The translations under genes and the position numbers were made by a program. The notes beneath the pieces were generated by a model that was not told the DNA's origin, searched no databases, and saw only the letters and a program-made list of their open reading frames with translations. 64,000 bases of DNA from Cycas panzhihuaensis (lineage: Eukaryota; Cycadophyta): contig CM041465.1 in NCBI GenBank assembly GCA_023213395.1, positions 124,689,741 through 124,753,740 of the forward strand, written 5' to 3'. Positions 32,763 to 44,779 of the stretch are shown in pieces; position 1 is the stretch's first letter, and each line of letters starts with the position of its first letter.

Positions 32763-34840
32763 ATGGAAACTACGACACCTAGTCCTAGGCACTCCTTAAG
32801 GCTCTAAGGCCTTCTGCCTGATTCTCAAGTGCACCCTTCTCACTTTGGTCAAGAAGTTTCATCATCTTATATTGAATCTTCCAAACTTCAAACACATGAC
32901 ACCTATGTCTATCCTTCTAAAGATTTAGCCTAATTGTATAACATATTAGTGAAACAAGGATACCTTGAACCCTCTCAATACCTTAGTGATTCTTCTTTGG
33001 AACAAGAAGAACCACCTTTTTATCAATCACATTTATCTTTTTTTTTGCAGGTTCTCACTAGGATTCGTACTCCATTATGCATGCCTGGTTACCATGACCC
33101 ATTATACCTGGAGACTTATACTATGATATCCATACTACAACATGTATAGATAGATCCCTTAGGTGAAGATTATGAATCGATAGAGGTAGAGCCCCCACCT
33201 AATGCTATTTGATCTCCTCATCTTTCTCATCCTCCTTCACTGAGACTTACATCATGATTCCATTCCCCATCTTTAGAGGAAGTGAACGACTATAAATCAA
33301 CTTATTCATAGCCTCGTTAATCTCCTCCTAGACAATAAGTTTAGATTCATTATCCTCATTCCATACCTCCCACACATGGAGGTACTACCACCATTGTTGC
33401 TCATGGCAACCCTAGTGTCATGCATGTATCCACTTCCAGTCAAGTGGTTAGAGCTTCACCTAGTTTACAACTGATTTATTCTTATTTCACTAGGATTACC
33501 TCTTCCTATCATGTTTCCTCTACCACTCAATTACCTCCACATACATCACATACCATTTGGTCCCATGGTGTTAGACCCCATTGACGATCTCCTAGAGTAT
33601 CTAACATAATTCCCTCTTCATAACATGTTTCTCACACTCATTCTACTCATCCTCATGCTTCAGCAAGTCAATCACAAGCTTTGAGGATTTCCAATCTAAC
33701 TTCTTCTTTACACATTCTTAGACCTACTCCACAACCTAATCCCTTTTACACTTTTAATCCAAGTTTCTCTCAACACCTTATACCTCAAACCTACTCTATA
33801 GTTAACCCTGTAGCATGGTTTAATTAACCCTCTACTTTTCCAACCAATGATGTTTTATAATAGTAGCCATAATCGCAACAACCCATCCATTCATCTGCTC
33901 CACATCTGTCATCCTTACCTCAACATCCTACTACGTTGAGGCCAAGGAGACCTTTCCTAGATTATATGAAGTCTCCCTTTCTGTGTGAGGTCTTATTGTC
34001 ACCTATGCCTCCTTTTCTTTCTGAGTTACCTAAATTTTCTAGTGACTCTTCTTAAGACCTTAGCTCCCATATACAGGCATTTACACTTGCACAGATTTCA
34101 TGCCATACTCTTATGTCATGATGCATTGTTTCCTAAATTGCTTTAAGGTGATGCCTTGAAATGGTTTTACCATCTCCCCTAATCTTCTATTCTCTCATTC
34201 TAATAATTAGTTGACTCCTTTATCAACTATTTTGATGTGGAAAGACCATTTGAATTAGGCATTAAATCTTTACTAGCTATTAAGCAGAACTATGATGAGA
34301 CATCAAGGGACTTTGTTAGGAGATTTCAAGACCAGGTACATACTTGTCACTTGTATCTTAACCCTAGTCAATTATTCAATCTATTTACCAATTCATTAAG
34401 GCCATATGTATACTTAGAAGTTATAAAACTGGGCCCTCAAACATATGAAGAGGTGATTGATTGTTGTTTAGTCCTAGAAACATTTAAAATTTAAGTAGGT
34501 ATTAAGAAGGCTGGAAAACCTATGCCTTCTAAAGAAATAATCCAAACTACGAAGGCTTCCCATATTAAACCTACTTATGATAATCTCACTTCTTTAATTA
34601 GATCATTAGAATGTGTGATCAATACTAAATTGTGTGTTGATGCTTCTTCACAGAGTCAACCTTCCTAATAGACCAAAGTTATTTACCTTATTAAGTGGAG
34701 GAAGAAACAAGCTCCTCCTTTACCTCCTCCTCTTTTTAGAAAGATAAAATGGTGCTCATACCATCAAATGGATACATATGATAGAAGTGAGTGCCAAATA
34801 GTTTAAAACGTAACTCAAAACATAAGTGTCTAAACAAATC
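32763..34840 (+). pseudogene. gag of gypsy copy D
   Basis: ATG 32763, just after the primer-binding-like site, opens the gag of D. It shows, without a copia insertion, the sequence that copia-1 splits in A: the stretch TTCAAACACATGACACC spans the empty insertion site near 32890. The best piece is 34237-34494: ELGIKSLLAIKQNYDETSRDF, VRRFQDQVHTCHLYL, TYEEVIDCCLVLETFKI, a retrotransposon Gag capsid segment. Zinc-finger-like sequence lies near 34750-34800 (PYHQMDTYDRSEC, His to Tyr). Several stops elsewhere. Confidence 0.75.
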
Positions 34841-34899
34841 ACCCTTCTAAGTCATCTTAAGTCCAAATGATCTTTAAGTATCCATTGCCTGAATGTAAC

Positions 34900-35458
34900 T
34901 ACAAGACAAGTAAAGATGATAAATGTAAGGAAAAGTAGGTGTAAGATGATGAAGGTGAACCTTTGAGTTCTAATTCATCAAAGAAGATAAGCACTCCCAT
35001 AAATGCTCTAATAGAAAGAAATAATAATAAATTGCATCCACCTCCTAAAGGTGGGGATACCAAGAGAACAATAAGCTTGGTAGAGTCAACAAAGAGTGTA
35101 TGTCTATCTAAATCATCTAATGATTTGATGGCGAGGAATCCTATCTTTTTACCTCTAGTAACCCCTTGTCCCATCAGGTTTAGGTTCATTCCTTCTAATT
35201 TAAAAGATGGATCTTTCTCCTTGGTAGAAGAATTAAAGGCCACTCTAATAGGCATATTAGTTATCGATTTACTAAAGTATTACCCTAAGTAATGTTAACT
35301 TCCATTTGATGCATTGGGAGTTCCTACGATAGTTTCTCCAGTAACTTCTATACTTTCTTTTGACCTTGCTACTTTATCTAGTCATTTCACCTATGCACCA
35401 AGTGACATACCCCCATTTTAAATTGAGATTATGAAGGACAATATTAATATCAAGCAAG
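34900..35458 (+). pseudogene. Protease region of copy D, truncated by copia-2
   Basis: The 109-codon ORF 34963-35292 (MSSNSSKKISTPINAL start, IRFRFIPSNLKDGSFSLVEEL near its end) precedes the protease and is collinear with 25140-25440 of A. The sequence reaches 'aatattaatatcaagcaa', two to three codons before the VVIDEGSS active site of A (25647), and ends at 35458 where the copia-2 LTR begins. The rest of copy D is missing. Confidence 0.75.
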
Positions 35459-35844
35459 TGTGAGAATAATAAGATCTAAATACATGTACCTTGATTCAAG
35501 TATAATGAGCAAAATATTGATAAATATTCAACAAATCAAAAAAATAAGCAAGACATATAAGCATGTAAAGATATGGGTGAATTCACCACACTGTAGGCTT
35601 TCTCTCAAGCATAGCTTCTATATTAATCTGAATCTAATGTATGAAAGTACAAGCATGTAGGGTAATATTTATAGCCTTCTACCAATATTATAATGCAATG
35701 GGATATGCTGACTTAATGGCACAAGAAGTGGACACTACCTCACTATCCAATATGATTAAATTACATCAAAGGTCTATTAATATACTATAAACATAAGTTT
35801 ATATAAATGAGAAGAAATGGAGGAGATATTATAAAGTTTTAATA
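35459..35844 (-). repeat. 3' LTR of copia-2 (left end)
   Basis: On the plus strand it runs from TGTGAGAATAA to GTTTTAATA. The adjoining plus-strand run CCCCCCTTAA (35846-35855) is the complement of a polypurine tract, as expected next to a 3' LTR. It shares termini, length and a 'GTACAAGYATRTAG' block with the right LTR, but identity elsewhere is low. Confidence 0.7.
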
Positions 35845-36200
35845 TCCCCCCTTAATAACAACTTCATTTCTTTGAATATGATTTCAAATCTAAACCGTTC
35901 AAACTTTGATTTATCAAATACTTTAGTGAAGATGTCTGTAACCTGGTCTTTAGTAGGACAATAGACAAGATCAACTTCTCTATTTTGGGCATGCTCATGG
36001 ATGAAGTGATGGTGGACCTTGATGTGCTTGGTTCTAGCATGGAATATAGGATTCTTCATCATCTTCAACACACTTTGATTATCATAGTACAAGATGGTTG
36101 GTGAAGTCTATTGAAGTCCAAGCTCAGTGAGAATCCTTTTGAGCCAAATCAACTTGGTTGTAGCACAGAAAACTATTTTATATCTACTTTAGTGGAGGAA
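35829..36200 (-). pseudogene. RNase H C-terminus of copia-2
   Basis: The minus-strand ORF 36092-35829 has YYDNQSVLKMMKNPIFHARTKHI and YCPTKDQVTDIFTKVFDKSKFERF, the standard copia polyprotein end. More RNase H segments lie upstream to about 36420 with stops. The reading frame runs past the expected end into the LTR edge. No functional product can be made. Confidence 0.85.
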
Positions 36201-37340
36201 AGGGAAATAGTAGGTTTCTTTTTATAGCTCCATGAGATTATAACTGAGTTTATATCAAAACAATAACCTGGAGTTGAATGATGTGTATCATGATAACTAG
36301 CCCAATTGGAATCTACATGTCCCTTTAGAGTAGGTGATTTAGTCTTATTATACTCAAGGCCAAACTGATAAGTGCCACAAATATATTTGAGGATCCTAGT
36401 GGATACTTTCCAATGAGATGCTTTGGGCTATGACATATACCTGGAGTAGATCCCTACTACATATGAAATGCCTCAGCGAGTGTAAGTGAGATAAATGAGA
36501 CTCCTAACTAATTGCTAGTACAAAGTGGGATCAAAAGATTTTCCTTATTCATCTAGGTTTAACTTGGTTCTTGACTCTATAGGAATTGGTGTAGGCTTGC
36601 ATTATGTCATCCTAAATCTTTCCAAGAGTTCATTGGCATACTTGGTTTGAGTCAGGAGGATGTGTCCTAGTTCTTGCCAAACTTCAATTCCAAGGAAGTA
36701 ATGAAGCAGGCCAAGGTCAGTCATCTCAAAATTGCTCTTTAACTCTAATTAGAGCTAAGAAATTTCATCTGTATCATTATTAATGATAGTAAGATCATCT
36801 ACATATAGTACAATGATTATGATTAAATTATCTCTAACTTGAATATAGAGATCAGGGTCAGAGGGTGAATGAATAAATCCATGCTGAGTGAGAAATGCAT
36901 CTATCTTTGCATACTAGGCATGTGGTGCCTACTTGAGTCCATAAAGAGCTTTCTTGAGTCTACAAACTAAGTGTTCTTGTCTTGGAATAATATAGCCTAG
37001 GGTTGTTTCAAGAAAACCTCTTCTTTAAGCTCTCCATTGAGGAAAGCACTCTTCACATCCATTTAGTAGATAGACCATCTAAATTGGGCTACTAGGGACA
37101 CAACCAAATAGAATGTGATCATGTTAGCTACCAATACAAAGGTCTCATCATAGTTAATTCCTTCATGTTGTTTAAAACCTCTTGCAACAAGGCGAGCTTT
37201 GTGACACTCTATAATGCCATCTGCATAAAATTTTATCTTGTGTAGCCATCTACAGTTAATTTCTTTCTTCTCAGGTGGTAATTCAATCAACTCCCAAGTG
37301 TTATTTTTTAAGATAGAATTCATCTCTTCATCCATAATTG
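36200..37340 (-). pseudogene. Reverse transcriptase of copia-2
   Basis: The minus-strand ORF 37335-37063 holds the RT start: MDEEMNSILKNNTWELIELP, WLHKIKFYADG, CHKARLVARGFKQHEGINY. MDVKSAFLNGELKEEV follows directly after a stop. LYVDDL is at 36808-36791 (YVDD codons 36805-36794), so both active-site Asp residues survive. Downstream segments to 36420 are broken by many stops. Family role: copying element RNA. Confidence 0.88.
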
Positions 37341-37719
37341 CTTTCCATGTTTAGTCTTTGACTACCTCCTCAAACATGGAAGGCTTAAGAGTTTCAAGGA
37401 CATGTGCCATGAGGGTAAAATTTACAGAGTGTCTCATCTTGGAAGGTCTATTTACAATTGTGGGAGGAGGAGGAGCATCATTGAAAAGCTATTGTACCCA
37501 CTTAGGAGGTGGTTGAAAGCTAGTGGCTTCAACATGAAGGTTATCAATTAAAATAGGAGGAAAATTTATACTTGCTTAAGTAGATGACAAAGAAGCTGTT
37601 AGAACTGATGATGGACTAGGAGTGTAGAAGTAAGCTAGTACAAGTGGCTCTAAAGTTTTTCCAAGGGTCACTTATGTCGCACCAACTTCATCTTCCACTA
37701 CAATCTGATGTGGAGGATG

Positions 37720-38960
37720 TATTAATACTTATGGTTCTTCTACAAAGATTACATCACGTGTCATGTAATCTTGGTTAGCAACTATGTTACAGACTTTATA
37801 GGTTTTGCAACTAGGTACATAACTAAGGAAGATGCATTTAAGGCTCTTGTCATCAAGTTTCTTCTTACTATCCTTTGGGATATGTTTGTATGTTGTGCAT
37901 CCAAAGATCCTTAAGTGAGCTATAGATGGTTTCTGACTTGACCAAGCTTCTTCAGAAGCAATGTTCCTAATCATAACTGTGGGACTTATGTTGGTTAGGT
38001 AAGCAGTTGTGGCAATGGAATCAACCTAAAATCTAGTGGCAAGGTTAGTTGCACTAAGCATGGCTTTCCATTTATTAATCAAAGTCTAATTCATCCTTTT
38101 AGCTACACCATTCTATTGAGGTGTATGAGGAGCAGAAAATTGATGTTACATGCCATGTTCTTTGTAAAAGTTATTAAACTGATTTGAAATGTACTAACCA
38201 CCATTATCAGATCTAAGAGTCTTGATTCTCATCCTACTTTAATTTTCAACAATAACTTTGAACTCTTTAAATTTATCTAGGGCATGATATTTGTTTCTCA
38301 AGAAGTAGACCCATACTTTCCTTGAGAAGTCATCTATGAAGGTAATGAAATACCATCTATCATTGGGAGAATAGGTGGACATAGGGCCAAAAATATTAGA
38401 ATGTACCGACTGTAATGGTTATGAAGCTCTCTAAGCATTCTTGGAAGGAAAGTTTTCTCTTTACTACTTTCCCTTTAGGCATGCCTCACATATGTTCTAA
38501 TATCTATTGATTTTGGCTAGGTCATATACCAATTTGAGCCTAGACATGAGATTCAAGCTTTGCATATTCAAATGACCTAGGCGTTGATGCCATAGGTGGT
38601 CTTTAGATCTATTTGTGGTCACTTCATCTTTTGAGTAGGGGTATTCTCCTGTTTCATGTATATAAGGGGACTCTTCCTCAATTACACCCTTCTCCTTATC
38701 ACATTAAGTTGTGTTAGCCATTGATCAAGATTCATGTTGAGGAGTAGTGGTAAGAGGGACTCCATCTAGTCTATATAAGCTACCATCTTCATGTCCTGTG
38801 GCCACAAGTTTGCCTATAACATGATCTGTAATTCTATAAATGCCTTAGCTAAGGAGGACATTTAAGTTCTTCTTATCCATTTGACTTATGGAAAGTAGGT
38901 TCATCTTCATATTAGGTACAAGGAACACGTTACTAATGTGGTGTCTAATGTTATAGTCCT
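37720..38960 (-). pseudogene. Integrase of copia-2
   Basis: Minus-strand segments include a DNGGQY-type motif (about 38200, in the region reading SDNGGxYxSNQF), SAPHTPQxNGVAKRMN near 38130-38090 (the position before the catalytic Glu), and the C-terminal part 37974-37729 with PSIAHLRIFGCTTYKHIPKDSKKKLDDKSLKCIFLSY in part. The Glu of NGVxER reads Lys (NGVAKR), so the catalytic triad is broken. Stops throughout. Confidence 0.8.
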
Positions 38961-38977
38961 TTAATGTGATTGGTACT

Positions 38978-39200
38978 CTATAAATTTTTGGTCATATTGT
39001 AAGTCATATTGTCCCCAAATGTGACCGTTTGAGTGTTGATTAGTTGGGTCTCTTCCAACGTTTTTTTAGAACCTGTCATGTGTCTTGTTACACCAAAATT
39101 TAGAAGCCATATGGTCTCATCAAGCTGAGAGGACAATGCTGTAAAAAATAGGTTATGGGAGGAGGAGTCTTGACCATCTTCCATATTGCCACCTTGTTGT
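38978..39200 (-). pseudogene. Protease of copia-2
   Basis: The minus-strand ORF 39184-38978 includes ETIWLLNFGVTRHMTGSKK. The copia active site is normally W-x-x-D-[ST]-G-A-[ST]-x-H-M. Here the catalytic Asp reads Asn and the next Ser reads Phe, so the protease is dead even where the frame is open. It lies between gag and integrase as expected. Confidence 0.85.
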
Positions 39201-40560
39201 TAATTATATTGTTGGTTTCTTTGATTCCTATTTGAGAACCATTGCCTATTTTGAGGTCTTTGACCTTGTGTGGGCCTCAGATTCCAATTCTACGGATAGA
39301 ATTGGCCTTGAGGTTGATATGATGTCCCCCCTTATGGGTAGAAAATGCCTCCTTATTATTGAACTAGACCATCATGTTGATAATAAGGGCCTCCTTATTA
39401 TGGAAAGGGGGGTCCTTGAGGAGGGCATGGTCCTTCTTATTGATAAGATGCTCCTTGTCTTTGTTGATTATAACTAGGACCTCCTTGATGGTATGAAGGC
39501 GCTCATTGTTGATAAATGGGGGGTGGTTATTGATAAACTAGCCCATATACTTAGCTCTCTTGGTTTTTCAAGAGTTTTAAATCATCTTATCTTCTCCTGC
39601 ATTTGATAGCTAGGTATCCAGGTTTTCCACAGTAGAGGCAAGTTATATTTTATTTATCTTGTTGGTTCTTTTGAAACTATCCCTGTGGTTGATGTTGTAA
39701 CTATTAAGGTTGCTAATTTGGATAAGAGGAGGAGGAGGTACTAACAAGATAATATTGAGTTATCTATTGATGTAACTCTTGTGATATAGAGAGAGAGTCT
39801 AAGAGTTGAGCTAAGTCTTATTATTGACTAAGCTATTGGGCTACTCTATTTATAGTCTTTCTCTTTTCTGAATTTTGGGCTGTAAAGGTAGGAGCTGAGT
39901 CAAATGTTGATGTCATCCCTAGTCAATTAAGAATATTTTCTTCTTGAAGTAAGATCCCCTCAAAGGTTATGAAGTCCATCTTGGAGTGTTGTCGTGTAAC
40001 TTAAATACAAAGGAGTTGTATTTAATAGGTAAAATATTTATAATGCTTGAGATTAGATCATGGTTAGAAGGTGGCATACCAAGAATAATTAATTGGTTTC
40101 TAATGGTTTTGACTTCAGTGAAATGATTTATAATGTTTTTGGAAAAAGGCATGGCAAATATGTGAGCCTTAAGGGTAAGGGACTTAGATTCATCCTTCCT
40201 CTCATAGAGGGAACAAAGTATGGTCTAAGCTTCATTTAAGCATTGCGCTACTTTAATGTTTTGATCCACTTGGTCTTCAACTGCCAAGTGGGGGAAAGAT
40301 AAGGTGGTGTTATCCTTAGCTTTAAAGTTTGCTAAGGTTACAGGATCAGGTGGAATAGTTTTAATGGCATCATTAGGATCTTAAGTGGGATTAGGCATGG
40401 GTATGTGACCATTGATATGGGCACAATATTCATTCATGATAAGCAAGTTTTTAACTTACTTTTTCCAAGGTATAAAATTATTAATGCCATTAAGTTTGAT
40501 GTTATTAGAAATAAGCATTTATAATGCCATGTTTAAAAGGTATTTTTTGTGTTTGATGTT
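39201..40560 (-). pseudogene. gag of copia-2
   Basis: The start is near 40540 on the minus strand (NNIKLNGINNFIPWKK, a copia Gag N-terminus). The middle is 40152-39967 (HFTEVKTIRNQLIILGMPPSNHDLI). The zinc knuckle near 39640-39595 reads CLYCGKPGYLAIKC, with the His replaced by Tyr (one C-to-T step). The region is Gln/Pro-poor and heavily stop-ridden. Gag would form particles and bind RNA. Confidence 0.8.
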
Positions 40561-42117
40561 TTTAAATTTTTGTATAATGAGGTACTGATCTACTTAAGTA
40601 GCTTCTAATCTAGAATTCTAAGGTAAAGGGTCTCCAGGAAGGCTCTTAGTTGCTATCCTATCTAATGGTGCCCGCCCATAAGTGGAAAACTAGGGACTTG
40701 ATATATTAGTATGTGATCTCAAGGGCTCGATATACCTTAGTACATGGGCTGCTAAGAAGGTCCTAAGAACCCCCCTGATTTATTTTCCCACTTGTGCCAG
40801 TCTTATGTCAAATGACAGATTTAGTAGTGAGTACTTACTAACCAAGGCACTCACCCCCCCTGGGTCTAGCTTGGTCTCCAAACTCTAAAAGATATAGTCT
40901 CCTCCTTAGCTTGCCACCTATTATACCTTATAGCCAATAAAATTCCTCATCCAATATGGGTAGGGCAAGGGTGTGTGCATGGTGGTAACTTCAGGGGTCC
41001 TAACCATTCCTCTTATAAGGCTAGAAATGGGGGTTTAATTCAGGAGTTATAGTTTTAATGTAAAACTTTAATTTTTTAAATGAGTTTCTTACATACAAGA
41101 GGTTCTTTTTAAAGTAATAAATTAAATGAAAAATAAATAAAGTAAATTAAAATAACAAGGATAGGTTTAGAATGCTCTTGATAGGCCAAGCTTTGAGAGT
41201 TAACTTCTTCAACCTTCTAAGAGTAACACCTACATAAAAGACATCACCAAGCACTTATTAGCCTTAAAAATTAGAATTGAGCAGCTAAAAATGATAAGCC
41301 ACAATATAATCTAGTAAAAGAACTTCAAGAAAATTGAAAGAATGCCTTCAAAGCTTGAAAAATAAAGCTCAAATAACTTGAATATAAAGGTCAACTTGAG
41401 TAGTAAATATCTCATTCAAATCAGCTCCAAATCTAACTAAATTTGATTCTAAATTATAGAGCTCTGAATCAGATTTCTAGCACTTTATACAGTTCACAAA
41501 TCAGATAAATGATTACAAAGATATCACAAAAATAGGTACCTTTTTAAAGGTTTATGTGACCTGCATGCAAATATAGGTGACCAAAGGAGAAGTGTAGAAC
41601 TTTAATAGAGGATTAAATAGACTTAGAATGAGATGAAATTTTTAAGAAAGGGATGCAATAATGATAGGTACCCAGTAGAATTGGAAATTTTGAAAAAAAA
41701 TCTTGTATTTAGGAGAACGGACCTATGGAAAATATAGGATTCTCCATAGACCATACAATGAAGAATAAAGCCAAAAATAGCCAAAAAATCTCCAATACGT
41801 TCCTTTGTCAGGAATTAGAAATGGGTACGGGGCTACTACAAACCCTAGTAATGATCCAACAAGCAAAAATAATCAGCAATATAATTGCAACAAGTAACAA
41901 ATATAAATTTTCACACATTTTCTTTAACAAAACTAAGTAAAACCCCAAATGGATATAAATGAGCTTCAAAATCTACTGGAGGAGGCTGAACTCTCTTACA
42001 ACTAGCTATGTATAAGCTCTAACACTGCATAAAACCTTAGATTTTCCAAAGAACATGAAGGACATGGAGTAAAATCAACTAAAATCACTAAAATACTTTT
42101 AAATCAGGCACATACAA
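40561..42117 (-). other. Leader of copia-2
   Basis: About 1.55 kb between the 5' LTR and gag. No domain is recognised on either strand. The segment 40640-41030 is less AT-rich and has two C-runs (40767 and 40854) and would merit comparison with other elements. ORF 41725-41940 on the opposite strand has no family features. Confidence 0.5.
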
Positions 42118-42129
42118 GCTGTGATATCA
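42118..42129 (-). promoter_or_regulatory. Primer-binding site of copia-2
   Basis: The plus strand GCTGTGATATCA is the complement of a 12-base site matching the copia initiator-Met-tRNA site TGGTATCAGAGC at 10 of 12 positions. It touches the right LTR (starts 42130), fixing the 5' end and minus orientation. Confidence 0.8.
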
Positions 42130-42523
42130 TGTGAAAAATAGAGATGCATGCATGGTTCATGAGTATAAAACATTAAATATGTAAAGTAAACATCAACAAG
42201 CATAATCATCACCACAAGACACTAAGATTTATATGTGGAAGACCCAGTGTAGGAAAAATGATGGGAGAAGATGGAGTTAGGACTCCACTTATGATCATAA
42301 GGATTACATCTTTCTCCTCTCTCTTTTCTCAGGTTCTCAAGTGGTGAGAGTACAAGTATATAGTGATAATCACCTCATGAGTAGTCTATCACATACAATG
42401 AGTCATTACATCATCCAATAGTGGGATAACATCGATATGTGTGCATCTCACATATCTCAAAGTAGGTGAATTGTGGGAAATGCATGTATATATCATGTAT
42501 ACATTAAACATTATATTTTAACA
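42130..42523 (-). repeat. 5' LTR of copia-2 (right end)
   Basis: The plus strand runs TGTGAAAAATAG to TTTTAACA, 394 bp, flanked on the inside by the primer-binding site. The outer flank 'atgtctcctttagaac' is internal LTR3 sequence (compare 52546-52561 in LTR4). Strongly diverged from the left LTR. Confidence 0.75.
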
Positions 42524-44726
42524 ATGTCTCCTTTAGAACTTGTTATTTTTACATTTTATTCTTAATTTCACCTAATTTTTTTGTCATTTTTTATTAGTTT
42601 TGGGCTTGTATTTAGCATTTTCACCTTGCTTTGGGCCTATTTACTCATTTATTAAGTTATTTATATTTCAATTTATGTTCAAAAATTATTTTCTAAATTT
42701 TTAATGAGTTGATTTTCACTTCCATATTTGTCGTATTTTTGGCATTGCCAAAAACGTGACCGATTATATTTTTAGTATAAAGTCACATTTTTATAGGTCC
42801 AAAAATATGATTGATCATATTTTTGACTGTCATGCATGAAAAACTTGGCCAGCACACTAGAATTTTACATGATGCCACCTAAATTTGGTAGAATCTTATC
42901 TCTTTGATGCCCAGGAATGATGACTAGGGTTTTGTCACTCAAAATTATGAGTTAGTATGGGATTTGCTCAAGTTTTTGGTGGATTTTCTTAAATTTTTTG
43001 GAGATTTTGAAGACTACTACTCTTGTGACTGAAACTTAAATTTTAAAGAGACTTGTAGGTGAAATTAAAGAAGAATTTCAATGCCTTGACTTTGTGCTTT
43101 ATTGATATTCAAATGTTGATGGTCTAATATTCATTTTGTGGATTTTTCTCAAAGTTTCAAGCTTTAAACTTCTTCTAAATGGGTAAGGTCTTTCCTATTT
43201 AGTTTTTAGTTCATCTCATAGTAGTTTGAAGGTTATATTTATTCAAAAATTACTCTTTCCTTTAACTGATTACTACATTAGTTTTGATACATATTTTGGT
43301 CTTTAAAATACTTGCTGAAAGGCCAACACTTTGTGGGGTTTATAAGGGTTAGACATGGGTGGAGTATGGCCATTTCTCCACCATTTGTCTAGCTACCCCT
43401 TCCCATTCTTGTATATCAGTTTGTATTTTAGAAAATTTACCACTCGTTTTATCATTATTTGGTTGTGGTTTAGCCTTTCTTATTTGTTGTTACTCTCCCT
43501 TGATCTATTTTAAGGAAAGCATTTGAAAAGATTGATTAGTTGAAAGGAAAATTGCTATTGTGAGGTAAGTTTTTACAATAGGAAAGAAGTTTCAATCTCA
43601 TAGTTTTGTGGTTTACTTGATTTTACCCTTGAGTTCTTTTCCCTTCAAAAGAAAAGTTGAAAGTGTTGAATAGTAAATGCATGTTTGATTTTTCAGCTTG
43701 TTAAAAGTTGAAGGATCCTTTTGGAGTCTTTCTTATTCTAACGTGATAGAATCTTTAAAGCTAGTATCTTATATGAGAATTATGGTTTAGATTTATTACT
43801 TGTATATAATCTCATAGGTCTAAAAATTCATTTAAAAACAATAGTAGTATCTTTTTAAAATCTCTTTCTTTTTTGTATATACATCATCTATTCAAAGAAT
43901 TAGTTACATGTATGTAAGGTGATATCTTCTAAATAGCATTGTATGTCATTATTTTATTTAGAGAACTTACATAAACAATCGTATAATGTATTGCACTTCT
44001 TGATAGTGTCATTCATTTTATTATAAAGTGTGCATATTTCATGTAGAAAGATAATTTTATTTTTGCATTTGCATCTCTAATTTTTAAAAAAGAAAAGAAA
44101 AAAACATAAAAATATATTATATGTACTTACCTCTAGTTTGGTTTCCTTTTGATTATTGATTTAAAATAGGTTAGGCCTTTTAGTTTTATTGATTGCCTAG
44201 ATTCATTTTATTTTCTTTGTTTTGTTTTGTTAAATATAACACTAAAACCCAAAAAAAAACATAAAACACAAAAAAAAGAAACAAAAAAAAAGAGAGAAGA
44301 ATGAAAATAAATTAAAAAACAAAGTGAATACAAATAAGGAAAAGAAATAAAACAAGACAACCAATTCTTCCATTTGCTTACCCTTTCCTACATTTAAGTA
44401 AAACCTATAAGGTTAAAAAGATTATACGAAGAGAGTCCCTAAGAAGGACATTAAGAATATTGTTAGAGAAGTTCTGAAACTAGAACTCCTTCATTTGGTT
44501 GTGTAAGTTAGTGGATCCTACTACCCTCCTTTACATCCATGCTTTTCATCATATTCTCCCTCCATACTTTATTAGATGATATAACTAGGTGAAGACTCCT
44601 TCTTATGAGTTGGGCAAAGGTGGTCACTTAAGTCTTTTTGAACTCCATATCTCCCAATTTTAATTAAAACAAAGATAATACCTCAATAATTAAGAGATAT
44701 TTAGTTTAGGTCCTCCTGAGAATGCA
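42524..44726 (+). mobile_element. LTR3: 5' LTR of gypsy copy B, 5'-truncated
   Basis: Homology to LTR4 begins at 42524 (equal to about 52546 in LTR4), so the first roughly 270 bp are lost at the copia-2 boundary. The end 'gagaatgca' at 44726 is followed by the primer-binding-like site TGGTGACCATACTGGGGA (44736-44753). It has inverted box pairs at 42750-42773 and 42801-42824. It pairs by type with LTR4, not with LTR1 or LTR2. Confidence 0.85.
42731..42824 (+). promoter_or_regulatory. Inverted box pairs in LTR3
   Basis: AAAAACGTGA-4 bases-TTATATTTTT at 42750-42773 and AAAAATATGA-TTGA-TCATATTTTT at 42801-42824; in the second, the 10-bp arms are perfectly complementary. Single boxes lie at 42731 and 42783. 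LTR4 has the same 10-4-10 pair at 52787-52810. Possible dimeric binding site, by inference. Confidence 0.6.
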
Positions 44727-44735
44727 CCATCTTTT

Positions 44736-44753
44736 TGGTGACCATACTGGGGA
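44736..44753 (+). promoter_or_regulatory. Primer-binding-like site of copy B
   Basis: TGGTGACCATACTGGGGA, nine bases after the LTR3 end. It is the best-preserved of the three G-family sites because it retains the leading TGG. tRNA not assigned. Confidence 0.65.
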
Positions 44754-44779
44754 ACTACTATTTATTTTCTTTTAAAGTA

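Larger units (their letters stand above)
35459..42523 (-). mobile_element. Copia-2: decayed Ty1/copia element, reverse orientation
   Basis: About 7.07 kb with terminal repeats of 386 and 394 bp (both TGTGA...TTTTAAYA on the plus strand), a primer-binding site next to the right LTR and gag, protease, integrase, RT, RNase H in copia order on the minus strand. The flanks do not match each other: left is the protease region of gypsy D, right is internal LTR3 sequence, with no target duplication. Its LTRs are far more diverged than those of copia-1. Confidence 0.85.

Noticed and set aside
36791-36808. Active copia-2 because YVDD is intact
   Set aside because: Protease and integrase catalytic residues are replaced, stops occur throughout, and the flanks show a recombined structure.
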